Source: Siphonodentalium dalli (lineage: Eukaryota > Mollusca > Scaphopoda > Gadilida > Siphonodentaliidae). Taken from it: DNA of 64,000 nucleotides. The stretch is taken from NCBI GenBank assembly GCA_032622095.1, contig CP136068.1, positions 8,845,314 to 8,909,313 on the forward strand, written 5' to 3'. The translations under genes and the position numbers were made by a program. This document shows, in pieces, positions 50,109 to 60,544 of the stretch. Positions within the stretch are counted from its first letter, which is position 1. Each line of letters begins with the position of its first letter. Under the pieces are notes generated by a model. The model saw nothing but the letters and a program-made list of their open reading frames with translations. It was not told where the DNA came from and ran no database searches.

Positions 50109-50318
50109 TGTGCCATTGCATTCTCTTATATAGGTCGCCTCGCATATATAAGAGAATGCATTGGCTTAACACATTAAAAATTATAAAATTGTCAAAGAAT
50201 GTAAGAAAAAATGGTAAAAAGTGTTAAAAAAAGATTATTTTTTTAGGCCAATGCATTCTCTTATATATGCGAGGCTACCTATGGTCGACTCGCATATACA
50301 AGAGAATGCATTGGCACA
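50109..50318. mobile_element. Palindrome-ended element, large copy B (spacer inverted)
   Basis: Bounded by tgtgccattgcattctctta and its complement ending ttggcaca. The 85-base spacer (50164-50248) is the complement of that in copy A, while the right flank to about 50467 matches copy A's right flank in the same orientation. Confidence 0.8.
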
Positions 50319-50989
50319 TCGCATAACTGTAACTATCACAATGTGGTCAAGGAGCCGGTTCCAATGATATCCATATTTGTATGGTTTTATTGAGACAGAC
50401 CCAAGATAATTTAGGCTGTTGAAGCTTTATTTGGCCGGTTTTGGCCGGTTTGTTGGGTAAAGGGTAACGTAAAGTACTAGGTGGTGTTCCGCGTTCTTCT
50501 TTGTGAACGGCGTGTCACCATGTTTTAAAGGTCCGATTCGTAATATCCAGTTTAAACGTGGTTTAAAGAAAATCCTCTGTCCAAATAGCCGTCTGATAGA
50601 AGCAGTTAAAAGTCGATACCAGAGTTTGAAGTCGAGACAGATACCCGATTTGCCATCCCCAGCTTAAAGGGGTGCTGTACACTAAATCCGGACATTTATG
50701 GGACCATATCCTATTATACTCAACATAATGTATGCAACTAATGAATGAATTTGAACCATGGACTACTGCAAAATATGCACACACACTCTATGGAGGATGC
50801 AAACAACATGGTGTTTATGAAAATCAACAAATGGCTGGAAACATTTATTCATTTACATCATAATTACCATGCTGTTTGCATCGTTCATAGATCACACATG
50901 TGTATTTTGCACTTCATGACTTGACACCCTTTTATTAAACGGATCCTCCCTCAATTATGAAATTGTATACTAGAAATCCCATTTGGAGG

Positions 50990-51200
50990 AATGCCCAGAA
51001 ATAAAGACAGACATAAGTCAAACACACACATATTGCAAGCGTGGGACTGACCATTAAGCTTCATTGGTGGGAAATGTCCAGGTAATACGGTACGAGAAGT
51101 CGTAAGATATTACATCAGAAGTCTTATATCTCGGATATATGTAAATATATAATTTTCATACTGTTATATGTACATTAGCTATGTCAGTATATGGCATAGG
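50990..51200 (-). repeat. Inverted partial copy of the 47.6-kb unit
   Basis: Its complement runs catatactgacatag, tatccgagatata, acttctcgta, attacctgg, caatgaagcttaatggtcag, matching 48210-48350 and 49250-49470. It has no MITE at the target site. Confidence 0.85.
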
Positions 51201-53134
51201 AACAAACTTTAGTAGACACAATAGGGACGCATAATAGTTTGACTATCTCTTAATGTAATAATGTTGAAGATGCACCATATTAGTAAAAATTCTCTGCTAC
51301 AAGTAATGTTCGCCTTACCAGAAATACTTGCAAACACCACCATTAGTATGATACAAGTACCGCGACCATTATCAAAGCACTTCGATCAGATTTACTTTGA
51401 ATATATTACGAGTAGAAAATGTTATGATTGAGGACACTATTTAGGCCAAAAAACTACCGTTGTTTCCGGTAACTCGCCCGCCCGCTCGCCTGACCGCCCG
51501 GCGTAAACTTTTTATTTGCAAAATTAATTTTTCACAACTTTCAGTCTGAAATTACCAATCTCATTCTCCCAACTGTATTCTTCCAGTTCCTAGTAGTTTA
51601 AGTTGCTGACTTTAATTCAATGAGTCGTTAGCCCAATTATCTTGCAAAATCGCGCTCACAAAACACACCAAACTTGGGTTAGTGGGCCAACTGACACCCA
51701 GAAACGGAATGCCTCGAAAATAGGCAATTTTAACCGAAAATAAAACGAAGTCAATTAGACTTATGGGCCATGCATATGCATGGGATATGTTTATTAACCC
51801 AATTGATGTGTGTAGGATGTTGGTTAATAGAAATTAAATGACTTTGAGCATATATGACAAGTGATTCTTTCATAGAAATTCTCAATAAATATGCAGTTAA
51901 ATTTTCTGATAGTTATATACCGGTAGGCTCAAAACATGTAACCCCATTATGAGATGCAAACATTGATGATGTGGGAAGATGAAGGAAGATGGGGATTTTT
52001 ATTACCAGGTTGAAGACTATGCTTTAACACATTGTGTTATTATGGTATATAGCTGCTTAACTCTACATATATGTTATATCAAGAAGCAATCATTTATTAG
52101 TCCTGACTATAATTAGTATATAATAATTTATATTACCCTACTAGAATAAAGTCTATATCAGAGGTATATAGATGTACTGACTACGTATGAGCTGGAATGT
52201 ATACACACCATGTATCAGATTTATAGAGGAACGCACTGGTATATATAATGTTATTTTATTCATTAGTTCATTAAGATTTAAACATCTTATTTTAAAATTC
52301 ATCTGATTTTGTCATTATGTCAAATCGACAATTTCGCAATTCGCAATTTACCCGCTATGGTATTTATTTTTCCCAATTGCATGGGCCCGGACCCTTTCCC
52401 AAAATATACATGGGTTCTTATATCCGCGAATCAGACACTTGTGTCCAATGTGGGGAAGGTGGTGGTGTGGTGAAAGCTTCCTTAAGACAAAGATACAAGA
52501 CTCACTACAATACGCGAGATGTGTACAAATTTAAGAGCGGACTGACTCCTGTTATTTCAAAGCCATATGGCAAAAACTTATAAAATTGAAATAAAGGATA
52601 AAATATAGTGCCTTAAGGGTGCATTTACAATATTATATCCAGTAAACTGTATACATAGTATACCTGTATAGAAAATACATTTAGAGCTATTAATAATACT
52701 TTGTATGTTATGGGAATTTTTTTTTAAAGTTTACGCCCCCTATCCTATATTTTTGCCCTGCGTTACCGGAAACAAAGGTATTTTTTTAGGCCTTATCGTG
52801 GATGCCCTTTTTAAGAAACGGGGTCTGTCACTAACCAGACATTTGCACAACCAAGAGACAAGGAGCCCCAACATACCCTCTGTCAACAATACAGCATTGT
52901 ATCGTCTCCAATGTCATCGGGCCCGCAGCATAAGCATAAGTCTATACAAACACTAACAAGGTCAGTAGGCCACACCATATTCAAATAGATATGCACACAC
53001 TTTCACAAAGATAAAAAATATAGTAATTCACAAATCACCACCATTGGTAATTTGACTAGGTTGACATACATGTATACTCAAAACGTGTTAACCCTGTCAT
53101 GATGCTAGCTGCGCTGGTGCATCATTAAATATCA
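51201..53134. other. Unassigned AT-rich DNA
   Basis: No gene recognised. An 88-codon frame at 52317-52583, followed by AATAAA, has no domain. A GC-rich patch (cgcccgcccgctcgcc) lies near 51474. Confidence 0.4.
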
Positions 53135-53292
53135 TGTGCCAGTGCATTCTGTTATATATGTTAGTCTACCACAGGGAGCCTCCCATACATAAGGGAATGC
53201 ACTGGCTTACAAAGTCAAGGTAAATATTGTTAGGCCAATGTAGTATCTTATATATGGGAGGCTCGCACATATAAGAGAATGCATTGGCACAT
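53135..53292. mobile_element. Palindrome-ended element, small-copy pair
   Basis: Starts tgtgccagtgcattctgtta and ends tgcattggcaca, with two diverged palindromic boxes and a short spacer. Family of 21055 and 50109. Confidence 0.6.
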
Positions 53293-55795
53293 GTTTTTTC
53301 GCAAAATTTCAGGAAGCTCCAGTCATGAAAGTGTAAAAACTCCATTGTTTGTAATTCAGTATCTGACCACCAAACGTCCTATTAAAGTCACATGGCAGTT
53401 TTCGATCCAAAATACACATATTAATATTCGCTTTTGAATTTTTCCCTGTATCGAAATAGCTCAACACATATCTGAATCACCTGTCTGCGAACATTCTGTA
53501 ACCCACAAAGACGCATTGAAGAAAAGAAAAATACAACTGTGAATGCGATGTTTGGGATCCAAACACAAAACAGCCATGTGCACGGCATGGAACAGAAAAG
53601 AGCGTTCCGTGGTAGTCTATTCCTGATATGGTATCAATTAGACCATGGGATGAATTCCTAGGACGCTTAGAAAACAGTTTCTCTGCAACTTTTAGGGTAC
53701 TACAATAACTTTATATTTTCATAGCAAGTAACAGAATGTAAAATGTTCTGGCTTCGGGAGTTGCACATTCGCGAGAAAAAACGTGTTTGAGTTAGCCGTT
53801 TTCGTGTACATTCTAACTGAAATATTAAAAAAAATTATGTTCATTATTTCAAGTTAATTTAGACAATTTGGTGTTATACTAAATGGAATAGACGAAATCT
53901 TTCAATAAATGCGAAAAAGTGCAAACAGAACGGCATATTTACGCCCAAAATAACATTTTGAATATTAAATTCCCCCGAATGGCACCCGACATTCACTGAA
54001 ATAGGGTTACTGTTCTTGCCGTTAGAGTTATTCCTATGCCAATTTATATAGTACCGGGCACGTGTTGTCAAGATTCGCGGCCTTTACGTCGGTCATTTAC
54101 AGTTTAACTGCACAAATGGTATAGTTTGTCTAAGACATCTACAATTTTGATGACGCATAAATTTATCGGGATACATTTTGTCGCCATGTATAGCCTTATA
54201 GGCCCACACAAGCATAATATTCAAGCTTGTTTTAAATTATAAGGTGAAAAGATGCATGGAGCAGATGTTCCGTTGAGAACTTGGGGTGCTACATGCATTC
54301 ATGTCCGATATCGTGACCACCGTGCGCTCGGCACAGGAGGTGGTCGTATATATTTAGTAGATTATAGCTGCTGTGTAGACTTATCTCAAGCGCCAAATAC
54401 ATACACATAACGGCCTTGTGGAACAGATCATGCAGGTTATATGGGCTTGCGATGGGACCAAATCATAAATATCCAAATATCATTTGGTTCTCAAGCAGTC
54501 GGAATGATTTAATTCCCGTCATAGTTGTCACTGAAATATCATGTGATATGGCCAACATTTTTCATGAAATAATAAAAACATGCATAAATTATATAGAACG
54601 AGATAAATGCATTGATATGGATGTCGCTATAAAGTTTGTTTATTGAGTTCACCTTGCATACATCTTCCTTGACCTCGAGATATCAAACATTCCCAAACTC
54701 TTTGAAACTTCATAATTTTGTATACCTTCTTTTTCCATTTTAAACCAAAAACTTCCAAACTGCTTGGACAATTATTCGAATCTATTTTCTGGCTGAAATG
54801 TCAAATTACTTCTGTTGGTTCGGGTATGCATGAAATGTCCAACGTTGATCATTTTGATTAAAGTTAGGACACCCGGTCGCCACGCCCCATGCAGTGCCTC
54901 GACTTTGTTTTAAAATTTCGACACATGTGCATAAACTTACACGAACGTTATATAAATATCTTAGTAAAAATAAATAAACAAAAATAAAAAAAACATGGAA
55001 TTTACAGAATTGTTGTTATCTTCACGCTTATATACAGATGCCGCTATACAATTGTAGATCTAAGCATTGTCGTCCTCCCCGTAAAACGGTACATAGCAGC
55101 ATGCATGGACATATTCCTTAAAATTGTGAGGTCTGATTAATTCACATCGTGTGACTATATATACGCACATATTTAAACACCTCACGTAAGGGAAAAATTG
55201 CATGGAAAGATCTACAAAACTGAGTTAGTTGAAACTTATCACACGATCGAATAGCTTAAGTTCAGATTATGTTTGATTGTGAAACGTCAAAGATAATTAA
55301 TTGCAAACATAACGATACATACAAACCCATCAGCATCGTGCTTGAAATGTTCTACGTATATATAGACTCATGCACACCATATACTACATTATTTAGTCGG
55401 CTGGTACTCTAGATATCTGGTAAATATTCGGAAAAATATTATGGAATAATATAATGTCTGCCCTATCTCTGAAAAATAGTGCCATTGTGGGGAATACTAT
55501 AAAGAGAAAGGGCCGCATGAAGTAAAAAATAGTTACCAGTTAAGAGCTGACGCTATACTAATTTTTCCGGACAATCGCGCGCTTTGTTCCGCTTCCATTT
55601 CCAGAAGTTCAATTAATCGGAATGGCACGTGCATTTGATGTATTTTTTGTTGTGACTTAATCTGTTTCATGATTTGAAACTATATCGGGTTTATGAATTG
55701 TATAACCTCCTGGTAAAGTGTTGATTGTTTTTGGAAGAATTCATTTATAATGAATAATTATTTATCGACCTTTGATATTATTGATTATTTTTCAG
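53293..55795. other. Unassigned AT-rich DNA
   Basis: The 53420-53490 part resembles 61830-61890 (shared ttttgaattttccc and gtatcg-aatag). A 76-codon frame at 54416 has no recognised content. Confidence 0.4.
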
Positions 55796-56002
55796 ATAAA
55801 CGTTTGCTCGGTATTCGAAGATGTGCAACTCCCGAGGCCAGAACATTTGCGAAATGTATTTATGGACACACAGACTTCCAACATTTACCAAAATTACGTA
55901 GTACCTCAAATGTTACAGAACAATGGCAGCTTTGGATTTTCATCCCATGGTCTAAATAAAGAGCGTTTGTCTGACTTCTGGCGAAAAGTTGAAAACGGCT
56001 GA
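55796..56002 (+). CDS. Possible terminal coding exon, function unknown
   Basis: A strong acceptor (gattatttttcag, ending at 55795) opens a 68-codon frame in phase 0 that ends at TGA. The translation has ordinary protein composition: it starts INVCSVFEDVQLPRPEH and ends DFWRKVENG, with mixed charged and aromatic residues and no low complexity or repeat similarity seen. I do not recognise the family. No matching upstream exon was found, although one could lie in the gene-free 53.3-55.8 kb stretch. An ATTAAA lies about 210 bases downstream. It could also be a chance open frame. Confidence 0.3.
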   Translation: MNVCSVFEDVQLPRPEHLRNVFMDTQTSNIYQNYVVPQMLQNNGSFGFSSHGLNKERLSDFWRKVENG

Positions 56003-56920
56003 AAATGGCTGTGACTTTAGCAATTGTTTTTCAGAGCACATGGAGCCGGTATGTCAATAGTTCGTTTATTTATCGACGTATCGTATCCGTCGCTCTAAAT
56101 TACGTAGAAACAAATTGGAGGTTCGAATGAGCCATGTCCGTTTAATGAACTGTGACACGTAGACATGCTGATTATATGGTGCCAAATCGGACAGGACATA
56201 TTTATCAATTAGATTAAATTAGATGATGTATTGGTTATGGTGTATATCTATATTATGTGATGCATACAAAGGTGACACTGGCATGTCTACAGTTAAATGA
56301 GCAATATAAATGTGGCTACGGATGGAACTGTGGTGGACAATAATTTGTACCTGTAATTGAGTAATAGAAATGGCTCAATGTTTAGATGAATAACAATAAT
56401 CCAATATAGATTTAACTAATACAATTTTATAAGATGGTTCATTGGAGATATTTAATAGTTAATACTTTATGCTGATATTAATTAAATGTTAAACATGACA
56501 TATTCGCGCACAGTGGTTGATGATACATATACATATCATCTACTTCCCTGTAATACATATACATTTATATAATGTAAGATAACAGTTAAATCGTTTAGAG
56601 GTTCATGCGATTACGCACCGTACAACAACTATCTATTTTATAATTGAACTATACTGGCTGAGGTGTAAACAAAATTAACCAAATTCGACATAAAGTGCGA
56701 GGCAAAATGCCATGTATAATATCTTAAGTTAGTACAATGATTCCACGTATCAGTGTTAACCTATAGCATATGTGCGCAACGCTCATAGAACATGTAGGCT
56801 GTAGCTAATCGGTTTATTCCGCGCTTCATAAGGGGCGAGCAATTCGCGCGACTCGTTTGCATCTAATTTGTTTTAAGGCGAGCTCCTGCTCACTGGCCTC
56901 ACTGATCAAACATTCCCAAA

Positions 56921-57310
56921 GAACTGGAAGGTGTCCATAGGAGAGCTACAAAGCTCATCCGAAAATATGCCAGCTATATGATCAAAGGCTTCGGAAACTG
57001 AGTTTTATGTCAGTCACTGATATACCGTAGGTTGAGATACCTAATAGAAACGTGCACAATTATTCGGGTACACTAAACTATCGATGTTGGTGAGTTGTTT
57101 GAAAGAAAGACTGATACGAGGACGAGAGGGAACACATACACGATCCAGACCAATAGAGGTAGCAAAGACCTTAGGTTATATTTCTTTACATAACGTGTTA
57201 TCAACCAGTGGAATGACTTGCCAGAGTTTGTAGTTCAAACCGAGAGCATCGAAACATTTAAAGAGCTAATATCAGATACCAATTTGATGATGATCACACA
57301 CGTCTGTTAA
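56921..57310 (+). pseudogene. LINE remnant, C-terminal end of the reverse transcriptase ORF
   Basis: Frame pieces read ELEGVHRRATKLIRKY, then after stops and shifts RGNTYTIQTNRG, then RVINQWNDLPEFVVQTESI and ETFKELIS, ending at TAA 57308-57310. This is the usual end of CR1/Jockey-like polymerases (L..VQRRATK.., R.(V/I)..WN.LP..VV....(I/L)..FK). It lies on the strand opposite the peptide gene and about 300 bases beyond its polyadenylation signal. Confidence 0.8.
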
Positions 57311-57605
57311 CACACATTAAATTTATAACCGGCAAAAGACATGGTGACGTATAGCTGAAGACAATTATGTTAAGTTGTTACACTATCAGGAAATCTCAGA
57401 TATAGATATAGTTCTCTCATTTGCTACGATTCGAACGTCCAAACGAGCCTTAACATATACAAATCGATCGTATGTATTATGCCAGACAATTCGAAATAAA
57501 ATCAATGGAAATTGATAGAAGCGTTTCCGGACAGGGATCTTCGATTCATATTTACAATTGTCTACAGAGTACATAATATAACGCTATATAAAATATAGAG
57601 AGATC

Positions 57606-57611
57606 TTTAAT
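57606..57611 (-). terminator. Probable polyadenylation signal of the peptide gene
   Basis: ATTAAA on the minus strand, about 95 bases downstream of the precursor stop codon. It is the commonest variant of AATAAA. The cleavage site itself cannot be placed. Confidence 0.4.
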
Positions 57612-57706
57612 TGAATCTAATTAGCTCTTGTCGTGTAGAAATAACAAAATGCTATTTCGATGCTCATTGTAAGTGTACGAGGCAATCCTGGGACCATGTT
57701 CGAAAA

Positions 57707-58087
57707 TTACCCCCGACGCTTCTCCCTGCGCAGTACGTTACCGATGCGCCCCTCGTCAACCTTATGCACATCCTCGCGATTCATCTCGAGTTTACCTCCC
57801 TTTCCTTGGCCTTGGCCACCGATCTGACGCTTGCTCCTGTGCGGTACGTTACTGAGCCGCCCCTTGTCAACCTTATGCACATCCTCGCGATTCATCTCGA
57901 GTTTACCTCCCTTTCCTTGGCCTTGGCCACCGATCTGACGCTTGCTCCTGCGCAGTACGTTACTGAGCCGCCCCTCGTCAACCTTATGCATATCCTCGCG
58001 AGGCATGTCGAGTTTACCTCCTTTTCCTTGGCCTTGGCCTTGGCCACCGATCTGACGCTTCGCCCTGCGCAGGATGTCGCTATTCTC
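57707..58087 (-). CDS. Secreted multicopy peptide precursor, exon 2 (three tandem peptide repeats)
   Basis: Terminal exon of 126 codons plus TAA. It starts after a strong acceptor (cttcatttgtttcag) in phase 0, matching exon 1. An 11-residue spacer ending RRAKR is followed by three repeats of 39, 37 and 39 residues (58054-57938, 57937-57827, 57826-57710). Each starts QIGGQGQG, continues KGGKL(D/E)M, then an acidic/basic stretch REDxHKVDxGR, and ends at a furin-like site (LRRSKR, PHRSKR, LRREKR). The final residues are RG. Proprotein convertase cleavage after KR would release peptides with N-terminal Gln, prone to pyroglutamate formation. This layout is typical of neuropeptide, hormone or multicopy antimicrobial precursors; which one is not decidable here. 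Repeats 2 and 3 are nearly identical as DNA, suggesting recent duplication or homogenisation. An ATTAAA signal lies about 95 bases past the stop. Opposite-strand reading frames over the same repeat are open only because of its composition. Confidence 0.78.
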   Translation of the reverse strand, partial: ENSDILRRAKRQIGGQGQGQGKGGKLDMPREDMHKVDEGRLSNVLRRSKRQIGGQGQGKGGKLEMNREDVHKVDKGRLSNVPHRSKRQIGGQGQGKGGKLEMNREDVHKVDEGRIGNVLRREKRRG

Positions 58088-58637
58088 CTGAAACAAATGA
58101 AGTGTGTCATCAACTAACCCTTCATTTACTGAATGTATTGTCCTATTCAGTTATAAGAGTATACATTGGATTGGTTTAGTGTTCATCCGGAGGGATGTTC
58201 TGGAAATATATGCAGATAATACGCATAACACAGTGCTGAGGGATTCTTATTCGTTGGTGGGAAATACTCAGCTTCATCACAAAGCTGCTTGATGAACATA
58301 TTACCTGATGATGAGGGATCTACTCGCCAATACGGCTTTCGTTGTAGGTTATAATTTAGAGATAACATTGTCAAATTATGATAATTTCCTCAAGAGTATA
58401 CTAATAGTAGAGCATAATGATATGAAATACGATATTATTCACAAAACACGCTTTGTGTCCGAGAAAATACAGGTCGACTGTTGTTTGGTTTCTCGCAAAA
58501 GGCGCAGTGGATTAGTTATAAGATGAGTCAGATATTGCGCCATTTCCTTATATAGATTCGCGCGGTTTATATTTTTACGTCGGTTGTAAAACCCATAATT
58601 GAGTGCGCCTACAACTCAAAATACGACTGATAGTAAT

Positions 58638-58795
58638 AACAATAACATGCAATGTACGCGATATCTATGCTTGGTATAAGAACAGTATTTGTCTATTATA
58701 TAATATTCTTTCTGTTTATGGTGATTTTAGTGGATGCTACTATTTTAACACCCATACCCACAGGGAAATGCAGGCCGTATCTTTGAAGATGGTCT
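58638..58795. repeat. Dispersed repeat, copy 2, in the peptide gene intron
   Basis: Shares ataacatgcaatgtacgcga, tataagaaca, tctgttt/tctattatataatat and cccatacccacag with 1-160. Confidence 0.65.
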
Positions 58796-59378
58796 ATCTC
58801 TTCCCATGAAGTTTTATATATATTCCGGGATATACAATAATAGATATCATTCAAAGATAACTGTCCGGATAAACTTCACTTAATATCAATTGCATTTATT
58901 ACTTTTTACTACATCAGCGGGACAGTTTTGTGAGCTATTTTTTAGAACATAAATTAGCGGAAAATGTTCAGAGCATGCCAAAAAGCGTACCAAGAAGGAC
59001 AACTCTATTTCGTCATATATAGTGTACTTCAGTTACTAATTGAGATATCATAATACTCATAAATAATGAAGCCATCACCACAGTATACATACATAAGTAA
59101 TAAAATTTAAACACATTGATGTTCCCTAATTAATTATTAATTTGATAAATACATGTATGTTGATTGGATACAAGTAGCATCACATATTTTACCGAACTCG
59201 GGCCACCTACCAGTCTCTGTGTAACGTTGTTTTGCAGACCCCAGCCAAAGTAGGAAAATACTAATATTCGACTTATAGGCTTAAAGGCACGGATAGCCTT
59301 GGTTGTAGCGTTTGTTTAAATAAATCACACAAAGAATGTGCGATAAGCAAAACACTGAACACCATGGCGGGTTTTTTT

Positions 59379-59398
59379 GGGGGGGGGGGGGGGGGGGG
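59379..59398. repeat. Run of 20 G
   Basis: Uninterrupted G run in the intron of the peptide gene. On the transcribed strand it reads as C. Length may be unstable or an assembly artefact. Confidence 0.9.
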
Positions 59399-60411
59399 TG
59401 ATTCGCTGTGACCCATTCAAATTACTATTGAATGGCGAGGATTAGATAGCGCTATGCCGGTATGTTATAAACAACATGATGGCAGTTTTGACAACAGTTC
59501 ACTTATTTGGATATCCCCGGTGTTGAGATTTGTACTTATCACACATGCTTTAGGTACTGCACTGTAACATAACATTCCTTTGTTAAATTAAATTGTTAAA
59601 TTTTATTAAATGAAATCAGTGATCACAATTCAATTCAATTATTTATTCACTCAAATCGTCAAATATGACACAATAGAGCTCGGTGGAATACAGTGCATAT
59701 AATTTCTGTGCAAATTACAAAAGTGGTGCGCGTTGAAAATTACACATATTATAATAGTACAGTTGATTGAGAACAGCCCATGGTTGTGCAAATGTCTGAT
59801 TTTAATGTATTACGTATATAGTATGCCTCAGGAGTTTTTGAATAAAATCAGGACCCGTCTAATGAAAAGAGATAGGTTTTTCAAGGTTTTATGTCGTTTA
59901 CAGTTAAAAAGTTTTTTGCTTACTAACGGGGCGTACGATTTTGACAATAACATTCTATTTATGCGACATTTATGATTTGTAGAAAATCTCCCTATGTTTT
60001 AATATTCTTTCTGTTTATGGTGGTTTTAACGGATGTGACAGCAATATCCATCGTGAAGGTCATCCGCACCTTTAATATAACTGGTAGGAAAATAAAACTA
60101 TCAAAACACATTCAACCGATTTCTGGTCTGAAATATTGAACTAATGAGTGGCAGGCTTAACTAACGATAATATTCGGATGTTAAGTGATGAGGAGTAAGA
60201 TGATTTATGGTTCAGTGTTAGTCATATGCAGATACTACGTTTCTTTATTTTATTAATACATACACGACAATGCATTGGAATTCAATGACTGTTTCTTAGT
60301 GTGCCGTATGATTATATTAAAAGAACATCAATATAGAAGCAATATATGCTATTGAGATTGTAATGTTTAAAACACATGGACTAGACTAGACGTGAATCGA
60401 AGGTAGCTCAC

Positions 60412-60519
60412 ATGCACCTTGGCTGCTCTTTGTTCCTTGACGTTGTTAGCGTTGGCGTGATTATGGAATATCACCAATCCCAGCAACACGGTAAACACGA
60501 TCGTCACACAGATCTTCAT
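60412..60519 (-). CDS. Secreted multicopy peptide precursor, exon 1 (signal peptide)
   Basis: Codes for 36 residues starting MKICVTIVFTVLLGLVIF. The hydrophobic core is residues 3-18, and the signal cleavage motif A-N-A ends at residue 24. A short hydrophilic stretch follows. The ATG is preceded by a 24-base leader and a splice acceptor (catttatttcag, ending at 60544 on this strand), so a noncoding exon lies further upstream. The donor is taken as CAT|GTGAGC at 60412/60411. A weaker AAG|GTGCAT six bases earlier would also be in phase 0 and would remove two residues. Either donor joins in frame to the repeat exon at 58087-57707. Without splicing the reading frame ends after 14 more codons. The product should enter the secretory pathway. 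No family was recognised. Confidence 0.72.
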
Positions 60520-60544
60520 GACTCACAGAAGCAATAAATGCTTC

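Larger units (their letters stand above)
58088..60411 (-). other. Intron of the multicopy peptide gene
   Basis: A 2324-base phase-0 intron between the signal-peptide exon and the repeat exon. It has a GTGAGC donor and a tttgtttcag acceptor. Inside are a run of 20 G (59379-59398) and two partial copies of the repeat also found at the window start (58638-58795 and about 59996-60075). No other coding signal was recognised in it. Confidence 0.6.

Noticed and set aside
52317-52583. 88-codon frame followed by AATAAA
   Set aside because: Starts in low-complexity sequence, has no recognised domain or splice context, and the polyadenylation word is common in AT-rich DNA.
57611-58117. 168-codon plus-strand frame over the peptide repeats
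   Set aside because: It is the antisense of the repeat exon. The minus strand has a signal-peptide exon, matching intron phase, splice sites and processing sites; the plus strand has none.
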